Positions 51,501-59,045 of a stretch of 64,000 bases of DNA are shown here, one piece after another (position 1 is the first letter of the stretch; every line of letters starts with the position of its first letter). The position numbers and the translations under genes are program-made. The notes beneath the pieces were generated by a model that was not told the origin of the DNA, made no database searches, and was given only the letters and a program-made list of their open reading frames with translations. This DNA is from Conexibacter sp. SYSU D00693 (GTDB lineage Bacteria > Actinomycetota > Thermoleophilia > Solirubrobacterales > Solirubrobacteraceae). Location: contig NZ_CP070950.1 in the NCBI RefSeq assembly GCF_017084525.1, positions 2,294,001 through 2,358,000 of the forward strand. The letters are read 5' to 3'.

Positions 51501-52010
51501 CGCGAGCTCCTCGGCCGTCGTGCCGGTGCCGGTGAGCTGGAGCGACTGGCCCGCCGGGGTCGAGCTCGTCTCCGCGACGCCGATGTCCGTCGACTGGCGC
51601 CCGTCCGCCGGGCCGCCCACGGCGGTCATCACCCCCTCGTAGGAGAGGAACTGCACGACGGCCGAGCCCTGCACGAGCGCGATGCCGTCGGGCGCGCCGT
51701 TCTGGAGGCCGTCGGTGGGGTAGGTGAACGCGAGCGTCCCCCGCCCGCCCCCCTGGTCGGGCACGACGCCGGTCAGCGCCTTCGTGCCGTAGGGCGCCCC
51801 GCCGTTGCCGTTGTAGAGGACGAGGGACCAGCCGCCGAGGTCCGTCCCCGCCGGCGCAGCGACCTCGATCGCCTCGCCGGCGTCGGTCCCGGCGTTGTCG
51901 TAGTGCAGCTCGCTGACGAAGACCGGCGTGGCCGCCTGCGCCGCGGGGGCGGCGCAGGCGAGGCAAGCGGCAGCGGCGGCCAGCAGGCCGCCCGTGCGCT
52001 CGAGGCCCAT
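48510..52010 (-). CDS. Giant secreted nuclease / calcium-repeat / glycerophosphodiesterase fusion
   Basis: A 1166-aa exported protein. Signal peptide (~1-26); LTD domain (~27-170, VFVSELHYDNAGTDAGEAIE); OB-fold (~203-297); ExeM/NucH-type endonuclease/exonuclease/phosphatase domain (~457-755; LQEVESNGG, NHLKSKG, GDFNAYG, DHAFVT, SDHDPAVLG); RTX-like calcium repeats (~763-820; GGDDEVTG, GEGDDRVDAGPG); and a C-terminal GDPD domain (~835-1166; GHRGASGYRPEHTLAAY, ADVIEPD). It would degrade extracellular DNA and then glycerophosphodiesters, releasing phosphate. The reading frame is unbroken. It starts 2 nt after the 5'-nucleotidase stop. Confidence 0.9.
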   Translation of the reverse strand: MGLERTGGLLAAAAACLACAAPAAQAATPVFVSELHYDNAGTDAGEAIEVAAPAGTDLGGWSLVLYNGNGGAPYGTKALTGVVPDQGGGRGTLAFTYPTDGLQNGAPDGIALVQGSAVVQFLSYEGVMTAVGGPADGRQSTDIGVAETSSTPAGQSLQLTGTGTTAEELAWTGPAAASFGQPNAGVVTPPPGPSTTCGDAATTIAQVQGSGAQSTRVGERVAVEGVVVGDFQGADRLNGLFLQDPQGDGDPATSEGLYVFGNGASTPDVAAGDRVRVVGTVAEFKRSSDATGDTVTELTSPSGLSVCQTGAGLPAPVDVSLPADRSALERVEGMRVRFPQALALTEYFQLDDFGEAVLSQGGPLSSPTEVAEPGPAARAVAADNARRSVVLDDGSSQSDPRPVPYLGSPDDPIRRGDTTSGLTGVLTYDFARFRVQPTAPVAFQDAGERRAAPRPVGGDVKVGDANVLNYFTTLGRRGARTPEELVRQRQKAVKALNGLDADVLALQEVESNGGQALDDLVAALNADAGPGTWASVPVPASFSGTDEITVALIYKPGRVQRVGASVALADPVFNPGRQPIAQTFASGGERFTVVANHLKSKGCDGATGADTDQGDGQSCFNATRIRQAQRTQEWVRELQRSTDDEDVLLLGDFNAYGREDPLDVLRANGLEDQLERFLDEGDRWSYVFDGGQGALDHAFVTAAVRDQVTGAAVWHINAPESDALAYYGVPDHFRPDAHRASDHDPAVLGLRTTSQGFTCGGRRATIVGTDGPDRLVGTPDADVIVARGGDDEVTGDKGEDVICAGEGDDRVDAGPGADRVDEGPGQDEVRRGERPVTAERRPLVIGHRGASGYRPEHTLAAYRLAAEQGADVIEPDLVITKDGVLVARHENEIGGTTDVASHPEFASRRTTKTIDGTAITGWFTEDFTLRELKTLRAKERIPELRPQNTRYDGLFEVPTLQEVLDLRARLSRELGREVGVYPETKHPTYFRSIGKPLEHPLVRTLERNGLDREDAPVFVQSFETGNLRDLDRELEVPLVQLLSGPATTPVGDTRTYGELATPAGLRSIARYADGVGPSKDYVVPRNANGSSGTPTSFVRDAHAAGLLVHPYTFRRENTFLPLELRSSSDPAGIGDLEAEVRMVLDLGVDGVFSDDPDIAVAARAER

Positions 52011-52012
52011 CG

Positions 52013-53695
52013 CTAGGCCACCCGCGTCAGGCGGTCGAGTGCCGGCGGCGCCAGGGGCGTGCCGGTCAGCGTGGGCAGCAGGTAGGACTCGAGGGCGTCG
52101 AGGTCCAGCGGGCCGCCCGTGCGGTCCGTGCCCAGCCGCAGGGCGAAGAAGCGGTCGCCCCCGTCGGCCAGGAACGAGTTGACCGTGATCCGGTAGGTGG
52201 CGCCCGGCGTGACCGCCTGGCCGCCGATCGTCAGGTCGCGCACCGGGTTGGTCGTCTGGTCGCACGGCTTGCCGATCGCGGCGGCCGCGTCGCTGGCGTC
52301 CCACGTGTAGCGGACCGTCGAGGAGGCCAGCAGGATCCGCGGCGCCGTCTGGTCGCACCACTGCTGCTCGAGGACGTCGAGCAGCTGCTGGCCGGTCAGG
52401 GTCAGCGTCACGAGCGAGTTGCCGAAGGGCTGGACCGTGAACGCCTCGCCGTAGGTCACGGTGCCGTCGCCGGCGAGGTCGCTGCGCACGCCGCCGGGGT
52501 TCATGAACGCCGCCACGGCGCCGGCCTCGTCGTCGGTGGCGGCCAGCTGGGCGTCGGCGATCGCGTTGCCCATGGTGCTCTCGCCGCTGTCGTCGGCGGT
52601 GCGGTCGAAGCCGCCGCTGATGCGGCCGATGAGCCGCTCTGCCAGCGGCTTGGCCAGCGCCTGGTAGCGCTGCACCAGGCTCGTCAGGTCGCTGGCGCGC
52701 GGGACGTCCTGGGTGATCGGCAGGTTGTTGGCCCGCACGCTCACGACGTCCTCGGTCTTCTTGTTCAGCGTGACGTCGATGTCGGTGACGAGCCGGCCGA
52801 AGGACGCCGCGCTCGTGACCGGGCGGCCGTCGACGACGCAGGTGTAGGGGTTGTGCGTGTGGCCGGTCACGAAGAGGTCGACGTCGTCGACGGTGCGCTC
52901 CACGATGTCGACGATCGGCCCCGAGATGCCGTTGCAGTCGTTCACGCCGAACGGCGCGGCCTGGGCGCCGCCCTCGTGCAGCAGGACGACGACGGCCTTG
53001 ACGCCGTGGACGCGGCGCAGCTCCCGGGCGTACCGGTTCGCGGTGTCGGCCTCGTCGAGGAAGCGCAGGCCCTTGATGCCGGCCTGGCTGACGATGTCGG
53101 GCGTGCCCTCGAGGGTCATCCCGATGAAGCCGACGTCGACGCCCTCGAAGCGCCGGATGGCGTAGGCAGGGAAGAACGGCTTGCCCGTCCTGTCGTCCAC
53201 GACGTTCGCGGCGAGGAAGCGGAAGTCCGCGCCGCGGAAGCCGTCACCGCCGAAGCAGCCGTCGACCGGGTGGCACCCGCCCTTCTGCATGCGCTTGAGC
53301 TCGGCCGCGCCCTCGTCGAACTCGTGGTTGCCCACGGCGTTGAGGTCGAGCCCGAGGAGGTTCATCGCCTCGATCGTCGGCTCGTCGTGGAAGAGCGAGG
53401 AGACCAGCGGGCTGGCGCCGATGAGGTCGCCCGCGGAGACGACCATCGAGTTGCGCTTGCCGGCCTCCAGGCGCCGGACGTGGGTGGCGAGGTACTCCAC
53501 GCCGCCGGCGGTGACGCGCGACGCGGGGTCCGTCGTCAGCTGGATCTGGCCGGGCGTGTTCGGCTCGAGGTGGCCGTGGAGGTCGTTGATGCCGAGCAGC
53601 TGGACGTCGACGTCGCCGGGGGCGGCCGCGGCGGGGGCCGCGCAGGCGAGGGACGCCAGCAGCGCCGCGACGGCGCAGCGGGAGCGGTGGGACAT
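52013..53695 (-). CDS. Secreted bifunctional UDP-sugar hydrolase/5'-nucleotidase
   Basis: A 560-aa exported metallophosphatase: signal peptide (~1-25); N-terminal two-metal domain with NDLHGHLEP, AGDLIGASP, GNHEFDEG and GHTHNPY; C-terminal substrate domain with MNPGGVRSDL and YGEAFTVQPFGNSLVTL. It removes 5'-phosphate from nucleotides, the natural next step after the nuclease encoded just downstream. A four-unit 11-bp repeat resembling a PHO box lies 33 bp upstream of its start. Confidence 0.94.
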   Translation of the reverse strand: MSHRSRCAVAALLASLACAAPAAAAPGDVDVQLLGINDLHGHLEPNTPGQIQLTTDPASRVTAGGVEYLATHVRRLEAGKRNSMVVSAGDLIGASPLVSSLFHDEPTIEAMNLLGLDLNAVGNHEFDEGAAELKRMQKGGCHPVDGCFGGDGFRGADFRFLAANVVDDRTGKPFFPAYAIRRFEGVDVGFIGMTLEGTPDIVSQAGIKGLRFLDEADTANRYARELRRVHGVKAVVVLLHEGGAQAAPFGVNDCNGISGPIVDIVERTVDDVDLFVTGHTHNPYTCVVDGRPVTSAASFGRLVTDIDVTLNKKTEDVVSVRANNLPITQDVPRASDLTSLVQRYQALAKPLAERLIGRISGGFDRTADDSGESTMGNAIADAQLAATDDEAGAVAAFMNPGGVRSDLAGDGTVTYGEAFTVQPFGNSLVTLTLTGQQLLDVLEQQWCDQTAPRILLASSTVRYTWDASDAAAAIGKPCDQTTNPVRDLTIGGQAVTPGATYRITVNSFLADGGDRFFALRLGTDRTGGPLDLDALESYLLPTLTGTPLAPPALDRLTRVA

Positions 53696-53727
53696 GCGGA
53701 CATCCACGCCGATGACGGGCGCCGGGA

Positions 53728-53767
53728 GGTGAAGCCCTGGTCAGCGCCCTGTGGCCGAGCGGTGAAC
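53728..53767 (-). promoter_or_regulatory. Four-unit 11-bp direct repeat array resembling a PHO box
   Basis: On the minus strand the heptamers GTTCACC (53767-53761), GGCCACA (53756-53750), GCTGACC (53745-53739) and CTTCACC (53734-53728) begin exactly 11 bp apart. PhoP sites in actinobacteria are tandem 11-bp repeats with a GTTCACC-like core. The outer two units fit best. The array lies directly upstream of the 5'-nucleotidase/nuclease operon. Confidence 0.6.
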
Positions 53768-53785
53768 CGTCTCGACGAGGACCGC

Positions 53786-54385
53786 TCAGGTTTCACCGCC
53801 GCGTTCGGGCGGCAGGTGCTCGAGCGCCCAGACCTCGAAGCGCAGCTGCGCGACCAGCGGCAGCTCGGGCACCGCCTGCTCGAGCAGCGTCAGGCTCTCG
53901 CGGTAGTGGTCCAGGCGCAGCCGGGCGCTCTCGGCCCCCAGCCCCGCGGGGTCGTGCGAGGCCTCGGCCCGCAGCTCGCGCGCCTTGGCGACCTTGTCCG
54001 CGGCGTAGACCGCAAGGGCCTCCGGCGAGGCGCCGGCGACCTGCCGGCGCAGGGCCGCCTTGCGGGCGGCGTGGTCCTCGATCGTCGCGTCCTCCGTCAG
54101 CGCGGCGACGATGTCGCCGACGCGCTTGCCGAAGCGCCGGCAGACCTCGTCGAGCGTCGCCGGCGTGTCCTCGACGAGGTCGTGCAGGAGCCCGGCGGCC
54201 ACGACCTCGTCGTCGAAGCCGCGGCCGCGCAGCAGCGACGCGACCTCGAACGGGTGCAGGATGAACGGCGCGGCGTCCGAGGACCGGCGCTGCCCGCGGT
54301 GCTGCTCGGCCGCGAAGCGCGCCGCCGCCTGCGCGACCGGCAGGTCGTCGAGGAACGACGGCAGGACGTTGCCGGTCTGCGGCAC
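53786..54385 (-). CDS. HD-domain hydrolase of the RelA/SpoT hydrolase (MESH1) type
   Basis: A 199-aa single-domain HD phosphohydrolase. AEQHRGQRR, FILHPFEVASLL, AGLLHDLVEDTPAT and IVAALTED are the four metal/substrate motifs of ppGpp hydrolases; no synthetase or regulatory domain follows. It may hydrolyse (p)ppGpp or a related nucleotide. Its start directly abuts the phoX stop codon, so it belongs to the phosphate operon. Confidence 0.85.
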   Translation of the reverse strand: MPQTGNVLPSFLDDLPVAQAAARFAAEQHRGQRRSSDAAPFILHPFEVASLLRGRGFDDEVVAAGLLHDLVEDTPATLDEVCRRFGKRVGDIVAALTEDATIEDHAARKAALRRQVAGASPEALAVYAADKVAKARELRAEASHDPAGLGAESARLRLDHYRESLTLLEQAVPELPLVAQLRFEVWALEHLPPERGGET

Positions 54386-56125
54386 CTAGGCGGTCCGGCG
54401 GACCTGGACGATGCTCGGGCGCGGCGTCGCCGGGTTGCGCGCCTCCGTCCTGGACCCCTCGGGCCACCACGAGGTGTAGGTCGTGGGGTCGCCGTAGCGC
54501 GCCTCGGCCCTGGTCCCCGTCTCCTCGCCCGGGTGCTGGACGCTCATGAAGAACGTCCGCTCGTCCGGCGTGAAGTACGGGCCGGTGCCCTCGGCCTCGG
54601 TCGGCATGGAGGCGAAGCGGAAGGCGACGCCCGCGTTGGGGCCACGGGTGGGGACCATGAAGACGGCGTTGTTCTGGTGGAAGGCGTACTCGCCCTTGCC
54701 GAGCGAGGCCGACGAGATGTCGGTCAGCACCCACAGGTTGCCCGCCTTGTCGAAGACGAGGTTGTCGCAGCTCGAGAAGCCCTCCTCGCCGGCGCCGCGG
54801 CCGGTCGGCCCGCCCGCCGCGTAGTCGGCCCAGGTGAACTCGAGCGCCGCGGGGTCGCCGCCGGACTCGGTGAGCACGCGGATCGCGCCGTGGGAGTCGT
54901 TGACCGTCGAGTTGTTCGTCAGGGCGATGAACACGCGGCCGTCGGAGGCGATCTCGAGGTCCTCCGGGCGGTTCGTGGCGTAGTGGGCCTCCCACTCGTC
55001 CTTGCCCAGGCGGGCGCGCAGCCGCGTCGCGGTGTCGACGAGCTCCTCGTCCTCCACCTTCGTCCAGCGCCCCGTGCCCTGCGTCGCGGTGACGGGGGTC
55101 CTGTCGTCCTTGGCGGCGAAGCGCCGGCGCCCCTCGGGCTCCCAGCGCGCGACGTACAGCGTCCCCGCCTCGAGGACCTTGCGGTTGCCGCGGGTGTCGC
55201 CGCGCTTGAAGGCGCGGTCGGAGACGAACTTGTAGACGCCCTCGTTGCGCGCGTCGTCGCCCATGTAGAGGACGAACGGCTTGCCGCGCTTCTGGCGGAA
55301 GGCGGTGTTCTCGTGGCGGAAGCGCCCGAGCGCCGTGTGCTTGCGCGGCGTGCTCCCCGGGTCGTACGGGTCGGTCTCCACGACCCAGCCGTACTTGGCG
55401 ACGCCGTCCTTGACGTACTCGCCGCCCCAGCCGTAGCCGCCGTCGGCCAGCACGCCGTAGTCCTGGAAGTTCTCCTCGCACGACAGCGCCGTGCCCCACG
55501 GCGTGATGCCGCCCGAGCAGTTGGCCAGCGACCCGAGCGCGCGGGTGCCGACCTCCTTGGTGCCGCGCAGCGGGCCGGTGAAGCGGCACACGGGCGAGTT
55601 GCCGGTGATGCGCCGGTGGTAGCGCGAGCGGTCGACGATCGCGTAGTGGCCCTTGCTCGTGCGCCGCAGGTGCAGGACGGAGTTGCCCACCGACTCCTGC
55701 TCGACCGCGATCGCGTCGGCGGTCTTCGGCCCGGTGTCGGCCTTGAGCCGGCCGTGGAGGAAGAACGGGTCGGGGTACTCGTGGTTGACGAAGAGCAGCC
55801 CCTCGCGCGAGCCGCGCAGCGGGAACCAGGCCAGGAAGTCGTTGTTGAACCCGAAGGGGAGCTTGCGCCCGCGCGCGTCGCGGAACTCGTCGCCCCAGCG
55901 GATGAGCGTGCGGGCGCTGAAGCCCTCGGGGACGACGAGCGCGTCGGCCGACGAGGGCGCGATCGCCTGGAACGCGCTGAACGGGCCGGGCGCCGCGGCC
56001 GCCTCGGCGAGGCCGCTGCCGAAGAGGTGCTCGGCCGGACCGCGCCCCGGCAGGGCGCCGGCGGCGTAGGTGCTGGCGCCGGCGGCGGCGAGGCCGCGGA
56101 TGAAGGCGCGGCGGGAGGTGCTCAT
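54386..56125 (-). CDS. phoX: PhoX family alkaline phosphatase, TAT-exported
   Basis: A 579-aa PhoX-type phosphatase (iron/calcium enzyme). N-terminal TAT signal TSRRAFIRGLAAAG; LFVNHEYPDPF; SGGITPWGTALSCEENF; YGWVVETDP; NRPEDLEIASDGRVFIALTNN; FSSCDNLVFDKAGNLWVLTD. It releases phosphate from many phosphomonoesters outside the cell. ATG at 56125 overlaps the stop of the upstream GDPD gene (ATGA). Confidence 0.95.
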   Translation of the reverse strand: MSTSRRAFIRGLAAAGASTYAAGALPGRGPAEHLFGSGLAEAAAAPGPFSAFQAIAPSSADALVVPEGFSARTLIRWGDEFRDARGRKLPFGFNNDFLAWFPLRGSREGLLFVNHEYPDPFFLHGRLKADTGPKTADAIAVEQESVGNSVLHLRRTSKGHYAIVDRSRYHRRITGNSPVCRFTGPLRGTKEVGTRALGSLANCSGGITPWGTALSCEENFQDYGVLADGGYGWGGEYVKDGVAKYGWVVETDPYDPGSTPRKHTALGRFRHENTAFRQKRGKPFVLYMGDDARNEGVYKFVSDRAFKRGDTRGNRKVLEAGTLYVARWEPEGRRRFAAKDDRTPVTATQGTGRWTKVEDEELVDTATRLRARLGKDEWEAHYATNRPEDLEIASDGRVFIALTNNSTVNDSHGAIRVLTESGGDPAALEFTWADYAAGGPTGRGAGEEGFSSCDNLVFDKAGNLWVLTDISSASLGKGEYAFHQNNAVFMVPTRGPNAGVAFRFASMPTEAEGTGPYFTPDERTFFMSVQHPGEETGTRAEARYGDPTTYTSWWPEGSRTEARNPATPRPSIVQVRRTA

Positions 56126-58074
56126 CGGGTCAGGGTCCTCTCGGGGTCGATGACGGCGATCTCGGTGTCGTCGGGCCGGCCCGGCGTGCGGGCCGAGCCG
56201 AAGGGCAGGTCGTTGTCGTTGGCCACGGCGACGCCGCCGGGGACGCGGGTGAGCGCGTCGACCTCGGCGAAGGGCATCGCGAAGCCGCGGCCCTCGGCGG
56301 TGCGCAGCTCGAGCAGGTCGAGCACCGGGGTCGCCCGCGCGTGCCCGTCGACCCCCCGCCTGCGCAGGTCCACGCGCAGGACGACCTTCTGGCGCGCGTC
56401 GCGGCCACCGCGCGTGTCGCGGTCGACGACGAGCACGCGGTCGTCGTCGACCCGGGCGAGGTCGGCGGCCACGTCGCCGGGGGCTGCGACGCGGAAGCGC
56501 CAGCGCCGGCCCGTCGGCCGCATGGCCCGCGCGTCGAGCTCGACGAGCAGGCGGGTGCGCGGGTCGGCCTCGCCGATCACCGGGCCGGCGACGAGGGCGA
56601 TGAGGCGCCGACCTCCGTGGGTCCACACGAGGCCCTGGACGCCGCGGCTGGGGCGCAGCTTCGCGGGCGCCTCGCCGCCGACCTCGCGCGGGCTCAGCGC
56701 GTTGCCCGGCCAGGCGCCCTGGGCCCACGGCGTCGTGAGGCCGGGCAGGCGGATGGGTTCGCCGGTCTGGCGGCCGTCGGGGGTGAAGCGCAGGACCGAG
56801 GGGCCGCGCTCCTCCCCGACCCACAGGGCGCCGTCGGGCGTGCGCGCGAGCGCCTCGGGGTCGTACTGCGCCCCGGTGAGCGGCGTGCCGTCGGGGCCGC
56901 GCAGGACGATCGTGCGGGTGACCGCGGCACGGCCTCCCGCGGTGCGCACGCCGTAGACGCGCAGCTGCACGTCGGCGGCGCGCCGGGGCGTGTCCCACTG
57001 GTCGTCGGGCAGGACGAGGAAGCCGCGCGCGCCGTCGCGGACGATGCCGCTGATCCCGGCGACGGGCTGGCCGGGCAGCGGGGCGACCGCCCCGGCGAGC
57101 AGGCTGCCGGCCAGCGCGGCGCCGGCGGGCGGGCCGGCGGCGACCGTCGAGGCGGGCAGCCGCCAGAGGCTGCGGACGCGACCGCGCAGGACCTTCGACG
57201 GTCCGGCGCCGAAGAGGCCGCGCCGGCGCTCGAGGACGTCGGGCCGGTTCGTGAAGACGCCGTCGACGCCGAGGCGCTGCAGGCGCGCCATGTCCTCGGC
57301 CTCGTCGACGGTGTACGGGTGGACCTGGAGACCCGCGGCGTGCGCGTCGTCGACGAAGCGCTTGGTCACCTCGACGTCCGTCGGACCGATGCCTGCGGCG
57401 CCGACGCCCTGGGCGAAGGCGATCTCGACCGGGTTGACGGGCGCGAGCAGGCCCTGGAGCAGGAAGACGCGCGGGATCCGCGGCGCCCACGCCTGCATCC
57501 GCAGCAGGTGCTGGGGCAGGAAGGACTGCAGGAAGACCTGGCGGTCGGTGACGGCGCGGTCCTCGAGGCCGTGGCGACGCAGCGCCTCGAGGGTCTTGCG
57601 CTCGAGCTCCCCGCCGTTCTCGTAGATCTTCGTCTCGATGTAGAAGTTGACGCTGTCGCCGTAGCGGGTCAGGACCTCGTCGAGCGTCGGGATCCGCTGG
57701 CCGACGTACTCGGGCCGCGCCCGGCTCGGGTAGCGCTCGTTGAACCACGAGCCCGCGTCGCAGCGCTTGAGCTCGGCGAGCGTCTTCTGCTCCGGGCGCC
57801 CGGTGCAGTCCGTGGTGCGGTCGAGTGTGTCGTCGTGCAGGACGACGAGCTGGCCGTCGGCCGTGGGCGCGACGTCCTGCTCGATCACGTCGGCGCCGAG
57901 GGCGAGCGCGAGGTCGTAGGCCGCGAAGGTGTGCTCCGGCGCCAGGCCGGAGGCGCCACGGTGGGCGACGTCGAGGAAGTCCGTGCGCAGCGGGGAGACG
58001 CGCGAGGACGGCAACGCCCAGGCCGGTGCGGCCCCGGCCAGCAGCGCAAGGGCGGTCACCACCAGAAGGCGCAC
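56122..58074 (-). CDS. Secreted GDPD / phytase-like (esterase-like) fusion protein
   Basis: A 650-aa exported two-domain protein. Signal peptide (~1-20); GDPD domain (~35-285; VAHRGASGLAPEHTFAAYD, GADVIEQDV, HDDTLDRTT, ETKIYENGG); then an esterase-like/phytase-like beta-propeller domain (~310-645; GISGIVRDG, YDPEALARTPDGALWVGEE, GVQGLVWTHGGRRLIAL). Together these would release phosphate from glycerophosphodiesters and phytate-like compounds. GTG start at 58074. First gene of the operon with phoX and the HD hydrolase. Confidence 0.9.
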   Translation of the reverse strand: MRLLVVTALALLAGAAPAWALPSSRVSPLRTDFLDVAHRGASGLAPEHTFAAYDLALALGADVIEQDVAPTADGQLVVLHDDTLDRTTDCTGRPEQKTLAELKRCDAGSWFNERYPSRARPEYVGQRIPTLDEVLTRYGDSVNFYIETKIYENGGELERKTLEALRRHGLEDRAVTDRQVFLQSFLPQHLLRMQAWAPRIPRVFLLQGLLAPVNPVEIAFAQGVGAAGIGPTDVEVTKRFVDDAHAAGLQVHPYTVDEAEDMARLQRLGVDGVFTNRPDVLERRRGLFGAGPSKVLRGRVRSLWRLPASTVAAGPPAGAALAGSLLAGAVAPLPGQPVAGISGIVRDGARGFLVLPDDQWDTPRRAADVQLRVYGVRTAGGRAAVTRTIVLRGPDGTPLTGAQYDPEALARTPDGALWVGEERGPSVLRFTPDGRQTGEPIRLPGLTTPWAQGAWPGNALSPREVGGEAPAKLRPSRGVQGLVWTHGGRRLIALVAGPVIGEADPRTRLLVELDARAMRPTGRRWRFRVAAPGDVAADLARVDDDRVLVVDRDTRGGRDARQKVVLRVDLRRRGVDGHARATPVLDLLELRTAEGRGFAMPFAEVDALTRVPGGVAVANDNDLPFGSARTPGRPDDTEIAVIDPERTLTR

Positions 58075-58110
58075 GGCCGACGCATGGTGTCTCGCGGCGC
58101 CCGTCGCAGG

Positions 58111-58128
58111 TGTGAACGGTCCGAGAAG
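58111..58128 (-). promoter_or_regulatory. Possible weak two-unit PHO-box-like site upstream of the GDPD/phytase-like gene
   Basis: On the minus strand CTTCTCG (58128-58122) and GTTCACA (58117-58111) begin 11 bp apart, 37 bp before the start of the operon. Only the second unit fits the GTTCACC core well. Nearby GTTTCACC on the plus strand (58133-58140) is also present. Confidence 0.3.
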
Positions 58129-58184
58129 CAGGGTTTCACCACGGCACCAGTGGGTCCACGGCAGGGGCTGGGAGACTCACCGCC

Positions 58185-59003
58185 GTGGCGGTCGCGCTCG
58201 AGCAGCACGGGGACGGCGAGCCCCTCGTGCTCGTCCACGGCCTGGCCACGACGCGGTCGGTCTGGCGCCGCGTGCTGCCGCTGCTGGCCCACCGCCGCGT
58301 CGTCGCGCTCGACGTGCCGGGCTTCGGCGCCTCACCACCGGCCGGGCCCGGCTTCGCCCTCGCGGACGTCGCCCTGCGCGTCGCCGACGCCGTGCGCGAC
58401 GCCGGGGTCGAGGAGCCCTACGACCTCGTTGGCCACTCGATGGGCGGGGCGGTCGCGCTGGAGCTCGCGGCGCGCCGGCCGCGCGTGGTGCGCCGCCTCG
58501 TGCTCGTGGCGCCGGCGGGCCTGCGCCCCCTGCCGCCGCAGGTCACCCGCGCCTCGGGCCTGGCCGCGCACCGCTTCATCGCGGCCCGCCGTCGCGCCGA
58601 GGCCCTGGCCGACCTCCCGTGGGGCCGGCGGCTGCTCATGTGGCCCGGCACCGCGGACCCCGCGGCCCTGCCGCCCGGCGAGGTCCGGGCGCTCCTGACC
58701 GCCTCGCGCGGCGCGACCCGCACGGCCGACGCGCTGGCCACCGTCGGCTCGGCCGACCTGCGCGAGCAGCTGCGGCGGCTCCCCCTCCCGGTCGCGGCGC
58801 TGTGGGGCGACGGCGACCGCATCGTCGCGCCGGGCGGGATGGACGTCGTGCGCGAGCTGCGCCCCGGCGCGGCCACGGCGACGGTGCCCGGCGCGGGCCA
58901 CATCCCGATGGTCGAGCGCCCTGCGGCGTTCGTCGCGGCGCTCGAGGACGTGCTGGCGCGCACGTCACCAGATGGCGACATCGCCGTGCCGGCCCCGTCC
59001 TAG
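58185..59003 (+). CDS. Alpha/beta hydrolase
   Basis: A 272-aa alpha/beta hydrolase: VLVHGLATTRSVW (oxyanion), DVPGFGASPP, nucleophile GHSMGGAVAL (~88), acid in WGDGDRIV, and His in VPGAGHIPM. It is of the esterase/lyase type without a recognisable lid signature; substrate unknown. GTG start. Confidence 0.92.
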   Translation: MAVALEQHGDGEPLVLVHGLATTRSVWRRVLPLLAHRRVVALDVPGFGASPPAGPGFALADVALRVADAVRDAGVEEPYDLVGHSMGGAVALELAARRPRVVRRLVLVAPAGLRPLPPQVTRASGLAAHRFIAARRRAEALADLPWGRRLLMWPGTADPAALPPGEVRALLTASRGATRTADALATVGSADLREQLRRLPLPVAALWGDGDRIVAPGGMDVVRELRPGAATATVPGAGHIPMVERPAAFVAALEDVLARTSPDGDIAVPAPS

Positions 59004-59045
59004 CGTCCCGTCCGCAGGTCCTTCGTCGTCGACGACGGGAGCCAC

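Noticed and set aside
52853-56956. Plus-strand open frame of 1367 codons
   Set aside because: It runs opposite 5'-nucleotidase, HD hydrolase, PhoX and GDPD genes; composition is antisense-like with no domain.
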